Shown here: positions 1-8,917 of the stretch, piece after piece | Position numbering within the stretch: the stretch's first letter is position 1 | Layout: each line of letters opens with the position of its first letter | Origin: Pelagicoccus sp. SDUM812003 | Lineage (GTDB): Bacteria > Verrucomicrobiota > Verrucomicrobiia > Opitutales > Opitutaceae | Assembly (NCBI RefSeq): GCF_031127815.1 | Contig: NZ_JARXHY010000019.1 | Location: 26,508 to 90,507 of the forward strand | Direction: 5' to 3' | DNA length: 64,000 bases | Notes under the pieces: model-generated | Told to the model about the DNA's origin: nothing | Databases searched by the model: none | The model's input: the letters and a program-made list of their open reading frames with translations, nothing else | Position numbers and translations under genes: made by a program

Positions 1-2
1 TT

Positions 3-440
<438 letters not shown>

Positions 441-478
441 AGCCTCACGGCCTAGGACGTCAGACTCTTCTCTTTCGA

Positions 479-504
479 ACGGCTCCCTCGGGAGCCGTTT
501 TTTT
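479..504 (+). terminator. Rho-independent terminator of glnA
   Basis: An 8-bp stem (ACGGCTCC / GGAGCCGT) with a 4-base loop is followed directly by seven T. It sits 39 bases after the glutamine synthetase stop codon. Confidence 0.85.
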
Positions 505-695
505 ATCGCCCGATTCCGAACCCCAAGGCTCGGTCGCCGACAAACGTCCAGCCGCTCCTCGCAACTATTTTTTGCAACGTTGCAAAAATCGGTTGCGCAC
601 GCATCGAGAGGGAGCGTCGTCCCAGTCTGCCCTATTCTGGTTGGCCACTTACTTTTGCGTTGAGCAGCGGTGAAAGCTCTGACTGAACTCTCGAT

Positions 696-941
696 ATGCC
701 ACGACCTATTGGATGGATCAAACGCGACCCGGAACTGGGAAAACTGAAGATCGAAGCGCGCATCTTCGGCAACAAGCTCACCTTCCATAGACAATCCGGC
801 CGCTTCGAGAACTGGGAGGAGTTCACTCCACTGGAAGAGGATTGGGACAAGCTCAACGAGCTGGCGGCCAACAAGTTCCAACGCGGAAAGGTGCAGGCTC
901 AGCACTTGAAGATCGTCCAAGCTCGCGGCCGCAAGATCTAG
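696..941 (+). CDS. Small hypothetical protein (81 aa)
   Basis: I do not recognise this protein. It is a soluble, basic, tryptophan- and charge-rich 81-residue sequence with no signal peptide or membrane segment. It starts MPRPIGWIKRDPELGK and ends in a lysine/arginine-rich tail. The start is ATG without a strong Shine-Dalgarno sequence. An 80-codon ORF overlaps on the other strand (632-874), but the plus-strand translation looks far more protein-like, with balanced charged and hydrophobic residues. It lies alone between the glnA terminator and a convergent gene pair. Existence is likely; function is unknown. Confidence 0.55.
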   Translation: MPRPIGWIKRDPELGKLKIEARIFGNKLTFHRQSGRFENWEEFTPLEEDWDKLNELAANKFQRGKVQAQHLKIVQARGRKI

Positions 942-990
942 AGCCGAGCGACTCGGACCGGGCGCCGATCAGGCCGGTCGACGTTCCCCG

Positions 991-1494
991 CTACGAAGGC
1001 TCCTCACCTCTCTCAAGCCAGGCGCGCCCTTTGTTCAAATAATAAAACGCCATCCCGACGCAGCCGAGCGCTGCGATGGTCAGAGCGAGGACGTAAACGG
1101 CTCGCACGTAGCCCGGCAGATTGTCCCGGAGCATCTGCGCGGTTTCCGCAGGGTACAAGCTGAGCAACTCCTGGACTGAAGGCTCATCCAAAACAGTCGC
1201 CACCGCTTCGGGGTCGAAGATCCAAAGCTGCCAGCCGATATAAGTTCCCACGCTCACCGCCAGAGCGATCTGATTCCAAAACAGGCGCCAGAGAAACCTC
1301 TCGCTCCCCTGAGCGAAAAACTGCGATCGAGCGCCCAGCTCGATAGATCCATGCGCGATGAGGGCCACCCCCACAAGAAACCCAGCGAGAGACCAGCCGA
1401 GAGCCGCCATCGCAAGGGAGATCAGTCCAAACAGCGCCAGCGACGCGCCGCTCAGGGCCGATACGAAACCCAGCATGCCTTTTGCCCGACTCAT
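991..1494 (-). CDS. Small multi-pass inner-membrane protein
   Basis: Not recognised beyond being a membrane protein of about 167 residues. Four hydrophobic stretches are visible: roughly residues 7-30, 33-52, 75-95 and 132-155. Between the third and fourth lies a polar loop rich in Glu and Asp. The chosen ATG (complement of 1492-1494) has GAGG nine bases upstream. A GTG at 1507-1509 would add five residues and overlap the stop of the upstream thioesterase gene as GTGA. Either way the two genes are tightly linked and probably cotranscribed and translationally coupled. Confidence 0.65.
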   Translation of the reverse strand: MSRAKGMLGFVSALSGASLALFGLISLAMAALGWSLAGFLVGVALIAHGSIELGARSQFFAQGSERFLWRLFWNQIALAVSVGTYIGWQLWIFDPEAVATVLDEPSVQELLSLYPAETAQMLRDNLPGYVRAVYVLALTIAALGCVGMAFYYLNKGRAWLERGEEPS

Positions 1495-1505
1495 GTCGCT
1501 TCGCC

Positions 1506-1988
1506 TCACTCCCCCGGCTGCAGGCGCCTGAAGCGGGCCGCTTTCATGGCCTCGGGACTGGCCACTTCGATCTTCTCTAAAAGCGCTTCCTGCAAGTCCA
1601 AGGCCTTCATGGACTGCTCCGGTACGTCAAACCCCGCATACACGCTGGTCATCTCGCCCTTGGCGAGCGGCTCCATTTCGCCACCATCTAGGCGTTTGCG
1701 AAAGCGAAAGAAATATACCACCGCCTTAGGCTTTATCTCCTTCACAAACAGATGGCAATCGAAGCGCTCACCATAACGAATGGGGCTATGATACTCGCAG
1801 CTGGCTCGCACCCGCGGCCAGCCCCAGAAACGCTCGCCCTCCTGCACGACCGGAGCGACCCCCAGCGACTTGAGAAATGCGTGCTCGGTCATCTCCATCC
1901 ATCGAAAGAAGTTGGAAAAGTGGGCGATGCCCGCCATATCCGTTTCGTGGAAAGCCAACTCCTTCTCTAGCGTAAAATCCGATGCCAT
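1506..1988 (-). CDS. Acyl-CoA thioesterase, 4HBT hotdog family
   Basis: A 160-residue hotdog-fold protein like YbgC/4-hydroxybenzoyl-CoA thioesterases, which hydrolyse acyl-CoA thioesters in the cytoplasm. The N-terminal segment has the diagnostic FHETDMAGIAHFSNFFRWME pattern: the Asp after HET is the usual catalytic residue, and His-Phe-Ser-Asn-Phe leads into the long hotdog helix. A later segment (RYGERFDCHLFV) matches the second strand region. Length is typical. The downstream membrane-protein gene overlaps or abuts it, suggesting a two-gene operon. The acyl substrate cannot be read from the sequence. Confidence 0.8.
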   Translation of the reverse strand: MASDFTLEKELAFHETDMAGIAHFSNFFRWMEMTEHAFLKSLGVAPVVQEGERFWGWPRVRASCEYHSPIRYGERFDCHLFVKEIKPKAVVYFFRFRKRLDGGEMEPLAKGEMTSVYAGFDVPEQSMKALDLQEALLEKIEVASPEAMKAARFRRLQPGE

Positions 1989-2147
1989 CGCCCAGCATCA
2001 TTCCGAGCCACTTGTAAAATACAAGCGGGATCCTGCGAGAGCCCCTCTGCAACACCGCGAGCCGCCCTGAAAATTAGCCTCCAAACCCGCGACCGCAACC
2101 TACAGTCGCCCGCTGCAAAACCGATTTATCCGCTTAGAAAAACCACT

Positions 2148-2990
2148 ATGAACACCATTTCGCCCATCGATCTCAAAAACGCCGCGAAACAGCTGCCCCC
2201 CTCCCCGCGCATTTTCGGCAAATTGGGCAGACTCCTCAAGGACCCCGAGACCGACCTCAACGACATCACCAACCTGGTAAATGCCGACTCCTCGCTGACC
2301 GCTCAAGTGCTGCGCCTCAGCAATAGCGCCATGTACTCCATGGGCATGTCCGTCGACACCTTGGAGGAAGCCATCAATCGCATCGGCTTCCGCGAGCTCT
2401 ACAAGCTCGTAGGCATCGCGGCCAGCAGCCAGATTTTCTCCGAACACAACGCCACCTACAACATCTCCGGCGCCGCCTTGTGGGAAAACTCCCTCGCCTG
2501 CAGCATCGGCATGGAGCTGCTCGCCCGCAAGACCGGCATGGACGAGCAGGAGGCCTACACCATCGGCCTGCTGCGCAACATGGGCAAGATGGTCATCAAC
2601 CACTGCGTTCAGGACGACGAGCGCTTCCCGCGCTACGAAGCGAGCAACACCCAGCCGCTCATCGATTGGGAGGAGAGCAACTTTGGCATCACCAACCCAT
2701 CGGTCGCCGGCTTCATTCTCGTATCCTGGAACTTCACCGAGGAAAGCTCCCAAACGATTCAATACCAGTACACTCCCGAAGCCGCTCCGAGAAAGCTGCC
2801 GCTCATCGCCCTGCTCAACCTCTCCAACTGCCTAGCGGAGCGCATCGGACGCGGTATCCGTGGAGAGTCCGTGTACTGGGCCAATTGGCAGGAACAGCTG
2901 CCCCGCACCGGGCTGTCCACCGAGGAGCTTGATGAAACGGAAACCGAGCTAGTGCAGACCTTGGAAAAAGTGGTGCACGCCTTCGACTAG
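2148..2990 (+). CDS. HDOD domain protein
   Basis: A 280-residue stand-alone HDOD protein. HDOD is a divergent HD-phosphohydrolase relative found in bacterial signalling, usually without the metal-binding HD pair. The order is typical: a PPSPRIFGKLGRLLKDPET segment, then LVNADSSLTAQVLRLSNSAMY (the hallmark NADPSLTAKVLRLANSA-like helix), then IGFRELYKLV, and a hydrophobic core to about residue 230. There is no fused receiver, GGDEF or HAMP domain, so any partner must be encoded elsewhere. No HD dipeptide is seen at the expected site, so catalysis is unlikely. The gene stands alone, convergent with the next one. Confidence 0.85.
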   Translation: MNTISPIDLKNAAKQLPPSPRIFGKLGRLLKDPETDLNDITNLVNADSSLTAQVLRLSNSAMYSMGMSVDTLEEAINRIGFRELYKLVGIAASSQIFSEHNATYNISGAALWENSLACSIGMELLARKTGMDEQEAYTIGLLRNMGKMVINHCVQDDERFPRYEASNTQPLIDWEESNFGITNPSVAGFILVSWNFTEESSQTIQYQYTPEAAPRKLPLIALLNLSNCLAERIGRGIRGESVYWANWQEQLPRTGLSTEELDETETELVQTLEKVVHAFD

Positions 2991-3039
2991 GATCTGGGCG
3001 AATCAGCGCGATCCCCGAGAGGACCGTGGCTGCCACGCC

Positions 3040-3690
3040 TCACTTTTCCTCCTCGTCCTCCTCGGATTCCTCTTCGTTCATCTGACGAATCAGCTCGCTC
3101 GGGTCGACGTCGTCATCCCCGCCGGCGTTCGCCTGGGCGAAAACGTCCTCCGGGTTGAAGCCCATGTCAGCCTCACTGTCGTCGTCGCCCGCCAGGATGC
3201 CCGAAGTGTCGATGTCTTCGTAGTCGTCGTCCTCGGATTGAGGCTCCGAGTCGCTTTTGGAGCTTGGCGGAGGCTCGCTTCGCGCCGAACCGCCTTCTAA
3301 GCTCGGCCCACCGCCTTCGATAGCGCCCCCGCCTTCGTTGATTTTCAGCAGCAAGGTGTCGCGCGAGAAGTTGAGCACCTTGTCGGCCAAGGCGGGCAGC
3401 TTCCAGATCTCCGGAGAGACCACGACCTCTTCCATTCGCTTGTCAGAACCGACGATGTTCACGAAGTACTGGATGCACTCCCCTTGCTCGCTTTTCATCA
3501 CCGCTTTGATGCGCACGATCATCCAGGGAGGCGTGTCCTTTTCCGCCTTGTACACGTAGAGATCGGTCTGCTTGCCGCCAAGGTCCACGAAGCGGGTGAA
3601 ACGCATCGGATAGCCCCCACCCCAATCATCGATAAACTTCTTGAGCTCTGATTCGATCGCCGCGGCGATCTCGATCGTGTGTACTTTCAT
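3040..3690 (-). CDS. Hypothetical protein with very acidic C-terminal tail
   Basis: Not recognised. Residues 1-110 look like a compact alpha/beta domain with a pattern of strands (RFVDLGGKQTDLYVYKA, WMIVRIKAVM, CIQYFVNIVG). Residues 115-216 are low-complexity: a Gly/Ser stretch (EGGGAIEGGGPSLEGG), then long runs of Asp and Glu, ending EESEEDEEEK. There is no signal peptide. The tail is probably disordered and could bind basic partners, but that is inference. The next gene downstream reads away in the opposite direction, and the gene upstream (3738-4124) is on the same strand 47 bases away, so they may share a transcript. Confidence 0.6.
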   Translation of the reverse strand: MKVHTIEIAAAIESELKKFIDDWGGGYPMRFTRFVDLGGKQTDLYVYKAEKDTPPWMIVRIKAVMKSEQGECIQYFVNIVGSDKRMEEVVVSPEIWKLPALADKVLNFSRDTLLLKINEGGGAIEGGGPSLEGGSARSEPPPSSKSDSEPQSEDDDYEDIDTSGILAGDDDSEADMGFNPEDVFAQANAGGDDDVDPSELIRQMNEEESEEDEEEK

Positions 3691-3737
3691 AGAGAAAACC
3701 TTCTCGGACCCAACAATGACTCGCAGGCGATTGCAAC

Positions 3738-4124
3738 CTAGGATTTGCGAGCGCGCTTAGCGTCCATCTCCGCCACGAAGCGACTCACGATATCCGCCGA
3801 GAGCTCCATCAGGTCCACCTCGGATTCCATCTGAGAAACCTTTTTCGGGCGCCCGTGGATCGCATATCCAATATTGAAACAGCCGACCAGCACCGGCGTG
3901 AAGGAAATGGCCATGTTGCGAAGTTCCGTGTGCGTCCAGATTCCAAATACAGTGAATGCCAAGCCGATCACCACGTAAAACCACTGCAGCGGCGGCGATA
4001 TGGTTCTGACCTTGAGCGAGCGCAAGTCGTCGGCCGTGATGGGCGTACCCTTTTGATCAATACGTCGCTTGCAAAGATCGATGCCTGCCTTGACTATTCG
4101 TTTCTCGATGTAGGAGCTGCCCAT
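3738..4124 (-). CDS. Small membrane protein (two hydrophobic segments)
   Basis: A 128-residue protein of unknown function. Two adjacent hydrophobic segments lie around residues 45-64 (QWFYVVIGLAFTVFGIWTH) and 70-88, forming a membrane hairpin. Polar ends flank them: an N-terminal basic helix (KRIVKAGIDLCKRRIDQKG) and a C-terminal charged helix. ATG at 4122-4124 is preferred over a TTG nine bases upstream. It follows the GNAT gene on the same strand after 9 bases, so it is probably the last or second-last gene of the nucleoside-salvage transcript. Function cannot be inferred. Confidence 0.6.
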   Translation of the reverse strand: MGSSYIEKRIVKAGIDLCKRRIDQKGTPITADDLRSLKVRTISPPLQWFYVVIGLAFTVFGIWTHTELRNMAISFTPVLVGCFNIGYAIHGRPKKVSQMESEVDLMELSADIVSRFVAEMDAKRARKS

Positions 4125-4133
4125 AGAAACCAA

Positions 4134-4697
4134 TCAATAGCCTGGACCTCGCAAGTCAACTCGACCTTCCAGCCATAGCTCCACCTCTCCATAGACCATG
4201 ACGTACGCATCCCACCATGGAGACGCTTCCGGATCCTGACTGGAGAAGGAATTAACAAAGCGATTCTGGACCAGTTTCGCTCCCAGTTTCCGATAGAAAT
4301 CCGGAACGCCGGTTTGGAAGAGGCACCAGCGAAAGCCATCTTCCCGCATGCGGGCGAACGCGTCCTCCACCACCAGGCGGCCGTAGCCTTTCCCTCTCAG
4401 AGCCGGATCGCTGCAAACGCTCGCCAAAGCGAGCACCTTTTCCCGGCGTTCGCCGTCAAGGAACGCGATCTCGCGGGCGAAACTTCGGCTGACCGCCGCC
4501 AATTCGCCATGCAGCTCCACCAGATGAAACGCTTCGCTCTCTCGTTCTCCCGGCGTGGGCGACCATCGATCCGCGAAGCGCTGCTCAAACGAGCGCTCCG
4601 TGGCGCCCTTCTGAGGCCAGACGCTCTGCCAGAGTTCCAAGACCGCAGCCTTGCGGCGGTCCGAGAGATCAGTCGCTTCGAGACGCGCGAGCTTCAT
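4134..4697 (-). CDS. GNAT family N-acetyltransferase
   Basis: A 187-residue GCN5-related acetyltransferase, which moves an acetyl group from acetyl-CoA to an amine. The acetyl-CoA-binding motif A is clear: strand LALASVCSDPALRGKGYGRLVV, containing the R-G-K-G-Y-G pyrophosphate loop, followed by the helix. Motif B follows with CLFQTGVPDFYRKLGAK, the usual Y-R-K-L-G segment. The longer frame reaches 4781 but starts inside the upstream gene and translates to Arg/Trp-rich nonsense, so the ATG at 4695-4697 is chosen. That start is one base after the stop of the deoxyribosyltransferase gene, which indicates translational coupling. The substrate is unknown. Confidence 0.82.
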   Translation of the reverse strand: MKLARLEATDLSDRRKAAVLELWQSVWPQKGATERSFEQRFADRWSPTPGERESEAFHLVELHGELAAVSRSFAREIAFLDGERREKVLALASVCSDPALRGKGYGRLVVEDAFARMREDGFRWCLFQTGVPDFYRKLGAKLVQNRFVNSFSSQDPEASPWWDAYVMVYGEVELWLEGRVDLRGPGY

Positions 4698-4698
4698 G

Positions 4699-5271
4699 CT
4701 ACATGCCCAGCAAGCGCTTGAGGGCCGTTTTTCGATCCGCCTCGAAGTCCACCTCCACCGGATCCATCGCGATCGCTTCATCCAGGGCCTCTATGGTCAT
4801 CTGAGCCAGTTCGTCGATCGCCAGCTCCGACGCCTTGACGCCACCGATCGATCGATGATCGCGCTTGATGTAAAGCGACATGGCATCGACCACCAGAGAG
4901 CTTGTCCTAGGATAGAAACTACACATCAGATTCCACGGCTCAGCGTTTCGATCGCCACCGCGACGAAAGTCCGTACGCAACAGCACGCTTGGGATATCGG
5001 CGAACTTGGCCGCCATGAACTCGGCCACCGTGCCGGAATCCAGCTCCGAGCCATCGAATTGAAAGACTGCGGCGTCGCAGCCGAGCAAGCCCTCGAAATC
5101 GCTATCTCGGATCGATTTCGCATCCAGTTCCGGCGGCTCGTAGTCCTGCGGCAAATACATAGCGTAGCGACCTTCGGATCGCTCTTCTATCCTTTGGCCC
5201 AACAGGGCGTTTCCCGCCAAATGTCGCAGGTCGAAGAGACAGCCTGCCAAATAAACGTTTTTCGTATCCAT
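4699..5271 (-). CDS. Nucleoside 2-deoxyribosyltransferase
   Basis: A 190-residue protein of the nucleoside 2-deoxyribosyltransferase family, which transfers a (deoxy)ribosyl group between bases or hydrolyses the N-glycosidic bond. It starts MDTKNVYLAGCLFD, the family's phosphate/ribose loop, and contains LGCDAAVFQFDGSELDSGTVAEFMAAKF. The D-G-S-E-x-D-S-G-T-x-x-E pattern carries the Asp and the catalytic Glu. The frame is open to 5457, but residues before this ATG are low-quality and overlap the upstream transporter. It lies 11 bases after the nucleoside transporter gene, so the pair forms a nucleoside uptake and base-exchange operon. Whether it acts on free nucleosides or monophosphates is not decidable here. 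Confidence 0.82.
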   Translation of the reverse strand: MDTKNVYLAGCLFDLRHLAGNALLGQRIEERSEGRYAMYLPQDYEPPELDAKSIRDSDFEGLLGCDAAVFQFDGSELDSGTVAEFMAAKFADIPSVLLRTDFRRGGDRNAEPWNLMCSFYPRTSSLVVDAMSLYIKRDHRSIGGVKASELAIDELAQMTIEALDEAIAMDPVEVDFEADRKTALKRLLGM

Positions 5272-5282
5272 GAGATGAATTC

Positions 5283-6587
5283 CTAATAGATGCCTGATTG
5301 GATCGTCGAGGCGATGATGGCGGTGAGGTAGCAGGCGACCATGCCGCCGACCAGGGCGCGAAATCCGTAGCGTAGCAGGTTGCCGCGCTGGCTCGGCTCC
5401 AAGGCCGATATTCCGCCAACTTGGATGCCGATGGATGCGATGTTGGCGAAGCCGCAAAGAGCGTAGGTCAGAATCAAAATCGACTTTCCATCTTCGAGCG
5501 CTCCACCGCTTTTAAGCTCCGCGAAATGCAGATAGGCGAAGAGCTCGTTGAAGACAAGCCGCTCCCCAAGCAACTGCCCCACCACCAGAAGATCCCCGTT
5601 GGGCACCCCAAGCAGCCAGGCGAACGGGGCGCTCGCCACGCCGATGATGAAACTGAAGTCGAAGGCGTCGAACTTTCCATCGGTCGCCGAAGCGACCCAG
5701 GCATTGAGTCCGGTCCACTCGCCGATCCACGACCCGATGGCGTAATCGAGCAAGGCGACCAGCCCGGTGAAAGCGATCAGCATGGCCGCCACGTTCAGAG
5801 CCAGCTTGAGGCCATCCGAGGTCCCCTTGGTGGCGGCATCGAGCAAATCGTCGTACTCCTTTTCCTTGGGAAAGGCGACCTGTCCATCCACGCTTTCCGT
5901 CTGCGGAGCGATGATCTTGGCCGCCACCAGGGCCGCCGGAGCGCTGAGAATGGAAGCGGTCAGCAAATGCTTGCCGAAAGCCTCCACCTGAGCCGGGTCA
6001 TCGCCCCCTAGGGCCGACATGTAGATGGCCAGCACGCCTCCCGCGATCGTCGCCATCCCGCCCGTCATGAGCGAGTTGATCTCGGAACGCGTCATGTTTT
6101 TCAAATACGGTCTCACCACCAGAGGCGCTTCGGTCTGCCCGATGAAAACATTGGCTGCAGCGGCCAGACTCTCCGCCCCCGAAAGCTTCAAGGCCTTGCT
6201 GAGCAGCCAGGCGAAGACGTAGACGATCACTTGCAGGACCTTCAAATGATATAGGATGGCGGAAAAGGCGGAGAAGAACACGATCGCCGAAAGCACCGTC
6301 CAGGCCATGCCGAAGACCGGTACGTCGCTCGGCATGCTGCCGAAAACCATCTCCGCCCCATCGTCGCTGAATCCGATCAAGCGACGGAAGAAACTGGATA
6401 CAGCCGCCACGCCCGCGTGAATGAAAGGCACCTTCAGTATCAGCAAAGCCAGTACAATTTGCAGGGCGATTCCCGAACCCACCAGCTTCCAGTCGATGCG
6501 ACGCCGATCCTCGCTAACGAACCAGCAAAGCGAGAGCAGCCCCGCTATTCCAATCAGTGCCCGAAGAAGCGTCAAAAGCGTATCCAT
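5283..6587 (-). CDS. nupC: Concentrative nucleoside transporter (CNT/NupC family)
   Basis: A 434-residue polytopic inner-membrane protein that imports nucleosides with protons or sodium. The family signatures are present: an N-terminal hydrophobic block, the gate region VFGMAWTVLSAIVFFSAF, the conserved block SLAAAANVFIGQTEAPLVVRPYL (Q-T-E-A-P substrate/ion loop), LMTGGMATIAGGVLAIYMS, and a C-terminal LTYALCGFANIASIGIQVGG. The start ATG at 6585-6587 has AAGGAG six bases upstream, one of the best ribosome sites in the window. It leads the operon with the 2-deoxyribosyltransferase, GNAT and small membrane protein genes. Symbol is by family, not proven orthology. Confidence 0.92.
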   Translation of the reverse strand: MDTLLTLLRALIGIAGLLSLCWFVSEDRRRIDWKLVGSGIALQIVLALLILKVPFIHAGVAAVSSFFRRLIGFSDDGAEMVFGSMPSDVPVFGMAWTVLSAIVFFSAFSAILYHLKVLQVIVYVFAWLLSKALKLSGAESLAAAANVFIGQTEAPLVVRPYLKNMTRSEINSLMTGGMATIAGGVLAIYMSALGGDDPAQVEAFGKHLLTASILSAPAALVAAKIIAPQTESVDGQVAFPKEKEYDDLLDAATKGTSDGLKLALNVAAMLIAFTGLVALLDYAIGSWIGEWTGLNAWVASATDGKFDAFDFSFIIGVASAPFAWLLGVPNGDLLVVGQLLGERLVFNELFAYLHFAELKSGGALEDGKSILILTYALCGFANIASIGIQVGGISALEPSQRGNLLRYGFRALVGGMVACYLTAIIASTIQSGIY

Positions 6588-7018
6588 CGGGGCTCCTTTC
6601 TGTTCGGGCCCAGACCTATCCGCAACCTCAAAACCCCGTTCCATACAGAAAGCTACGGGATTGACGGCGCCAGCTCCGGAAACAGGCGAGCCGGTCGATC
6701 GAAACGACCGCCGGCTCGAAGGGTCGACTCCCGGAAACTCCGCTTTCGAAGAGTGTCGGTAATCCGTTTTTTTCTAGTCTAAAGGTCCTTGAGTCTGACC
6801 AAGGACTACATCGGCAATTCCACGCGCTTTCTTGATCGTTTCGTGGCATCTTCCTTGCTCTAAGGGACCGGTATTAGGCGTTTACGCACGAATCAGCGCC
6901 ATTTCTTATACTACTGGGTGACGACCAGCCAAATCGCTGAACGGCATCTGATGCGTGCTTGTTATTTGAAGAGACAAGCGCTTCCTTTCAGACACGTTTC
7001 GAACCAAACGCAATCACC
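6588..7018. other. Intergenic region between divergent nupC and malQ, with a hairpin at 6687-6718
   Basis: 431 bases without a convincing gene. A strong imperfect palindrome occupies 6687-6718: CGAGCCGG pairs with CCGGCTCG, with an inner GTCG/CGAC extension. A T-run (6769-6775) follows without a good stem. The region must hold promoters for both divergent genes, but I cannot name -35/-10 boxes with confidence. A 23-codon ORF (6951-7022) ends with a TGA overlapping the GTG start of malQ. Confidence 0.5.
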
Positions 7019-8569
7019 GTGAAAGATCCATTGTTCAACTGGCTCGACCATCGAGCTGCTGGCGTTCTGCTGCACCCGACCTCGCTCCCTGGCGAATACG
7101 GCGTCGGCACCTTCAACAATCATTGCTTCGAGTTCATCGACTTCCTCGCCGAAGCTGGTTTCAAGTACTGGCAGATCTGCCCGCTCGGTCCCACCAGCTA
7201 CGGCGACTCCCCCTACCAGTCCTTCTCCTCCTTCGCGGGAAACCCGTATTTGATCTCGCTCAACGCCCTGGAAGCCAAGAGCTTGCTGGACCACGAGATA
7301 CTGGAGGAGCTAAAGATCCTGCCAAACGGGTTCGTGGACTACGGTGGATTGTTTATGAGCAAATGGCCCGTTCTGGACGCGGTCTACGAAACGTTCGTGC
7401 GCGGAAAGAAGAAAATCCGTCCCTACGGATCCTTCTCCGCCTACAAGAAGAAAAACGCCGATTGGCTGGAGCCCTACGCCTACTTCCAAGCGTTGAAGGG
7501 CCACTGCAAAGGCCAGCCCTGGTACCACTGGCCGGAGGACCTTCGCTCCTTCGCTTCAGCCGTAAAAAGCCCGCTACGCAAGAAGTTGGAGCGCGCGGTC
7601 GACGCCCAGATGTTCTATCAATACCTCTTCGAGGGCCAATGGAAGCTAGTGAGACGCTACGCCGAGACGCATGGCGTTTCCATCATCGGCGACATCCCCA
7701 TCTTCGTAGCCCTCGACAGCGCCGACGTCTGGCAGAACCCGGAGTACTTCCAGCTCGATGGCAAAACCAGTCTCCCCACCGCGGTCGCGGGCTGTCCGCC
7801 AGACTACTTTTCCGACGACGGTCAGCTTTGGGGGAACCCGCTCTACGATTGGGACACCCTGGCCAAGGACGACTACTCCTGGTGGATCCGTCGCTTCAAG
7901 CGCTCCTTCGAGCTCTACGACGTGGTACGCATCGACCATTTCCGCGGATTCGATTCGTATTGGAGCATCCCCTACGGCTCCGAAACCGCCCGGACGGGCG
8001 AATGGGTAGCCGGACCAGGCATCGATTTCTTCAAAGCCATCAAAAAGAAGATTCGAAACTGCAAGCTCATCGCAGAAGACCTGGGAGACCTCACCGACGC
8101 GGTGCGCGAGCTGCGCCGCGACACGGGCCTGCCGGGCATGGCCATCCTGCAATTCGCTTTCGGAGGTGAAGGCGACAATTTCTACCTGCCTCACAATCAC
8201 CAGGCCAATTGCGTCCTGTATCCAGGCACTCACGACAACAACACCACCCTCGGCTGGTACGCGGAAGCTTCCGAGGAGGTGCGAGACCACGTGCGCCGTT
8301 ACTTCAACATAGACGGATCCGAAGTCGGCTGGGACCTGCTGCGAAGCTGCTACAAGAGCGTCCCCCGACTGGCCATCGTACCCTTCCAAGACATCCTCAG
8401 CCTCGGCTCGGAAGCTCGTTTCAACACGCCAGGCAACGCAGGCGGAAACTGGGGCTGGCGCTACCTGCCCCATCAGATCCGTGAGGTAAGAGGTGGCACG
8501 GCAGCCTATTTGAAAGAACTTTCAGAACTCTACTACCGCACCGGCCTGCCCGCGGTGAATACCATCTAG
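7019..8569 (+). CDS. malQ: 4-alpha-glucanotransferase (amylomaltase, GH77)
   Basis: A 516-residue GH77 enzyme that transfers alpha-1,4-glucan segments between maltodextrins, used in maltodextrin or glycogen metabolism. The opening GVLLHPTSLPGEYGVGTFN is the family signature. Catalytic parts are visible: VVRIDHFRGF (nucleophile Asp), KLIAEDLG (acid/base Glu) and YPGTHDNNTTLGWY (third Asp). Residues WGNPLYDW and GDIPIFVALDSADVW also fit. The GTG start leaves 14 residues before the signature, as usual. A TTG at 6959 would add 20 residues that resemble nothing in the family. No other maltose gene is adjacent; it stands between nupC and pflB. Confidence 0.94.
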   Translation: MKDPLFNWLDHRAAGVLLHPTSLPGEYGVGTFNNHCFEFIDFLAEAGFKYWQICPLGPTSYGDSPYQSFSSFAGNPYLISLNALEAKSLLDHEILEELKILPNGFVDYGGLFMSKWPVLDAVYETFVRGKKKIRPYGSFSAYKKKNADWLEPYAYFQALKGHCKGQPWYHWPEDLRSFASAVKSPLRKKLERAVDAQMFYQYLFEGQWKLVRRYAETHGVSIIGDIPIFVALDSADVWQNPEYFQLDGKTSLPTAVAGCPPDYFSDDGQLWGNPLYDWDTLAKDDYSWWIRRFKRSFELYDVVRIDHFRGFDSYWSIPYGSETARTGEWVAGPGIDFFKAIKKKIRNCKLIAEDLGDLTDAVRELRRDTGLPGMAILQFAFGGEGDNFYLPHNHQANCVLYPGTHDNNTTLGWYAEASEEVRDHVRRYFNIDGSEVGWDLLRSCYKSVPRLAIVPFQDILSLGSEARFNTPGNAGGNWGWRYLPHQIREVRGGTAAYLKELSELYYRTGLPAVNTI

Positions 8570-8917
8570 ATTCTCCTGACGGAGGCGAAAATCGAAGCGT
8601 TCGAACCGCTTCAGTATTAGATACGCTTTTTTAGAATCTCTCGGCGGCGAAAGCACCTGATAGATCCCGATCGACTCGAAACGGCGCTTCCTGCAAAAAG
8701 CGTCCCTTTCGATTCCGTCTGTTATTAGGGTCAGAACCCTAGGTTCGTCATTAGCTGCGGCGCTGGCATCATTAGATCAGATAATTAATTACCCTTTTGT
8801 ATTTTTTATCATCGTTATGTTCATCATTTTCCGCACACAGGACCGTATAAATTAATCTTATGCCACAAGCGCACTCTTGCCAGTGGCACGAAGAAGTAAA
8901 TGAGAGCGGAGAGAACT
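8570..8917. other. Intergenic region upstream of pflB
   Basis: 348 bases with no ORF of note. A small hairpin (GAAGCG / CGCTTC, 8594-8612) lies just after malQ but has no adjacent T-run, so it is a weak terminator at best. The last 150 bases are AT-rich (around 8775-8865), unlike the surrounding coding DNA, and probably contain the pflB promoter. I looked for an FNR box (TTGAT-N4-ATCAA) and saw no good match. Confidence 0.45.

Noticed and set aside
632..874. 80-codon minus-strand ORF overlapping the small hypothetical gene
   Set aside because: Serine/leucine-rich, low-quality translation; the plus-strand ORF at 696-941 is preferred.
8570..8917. FNR/ArcA-type anaerobic operator in front of pflB
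   Set aside because: I looked for TTGAT-N4-ATCAA and found no convincing match, so none is claimed.
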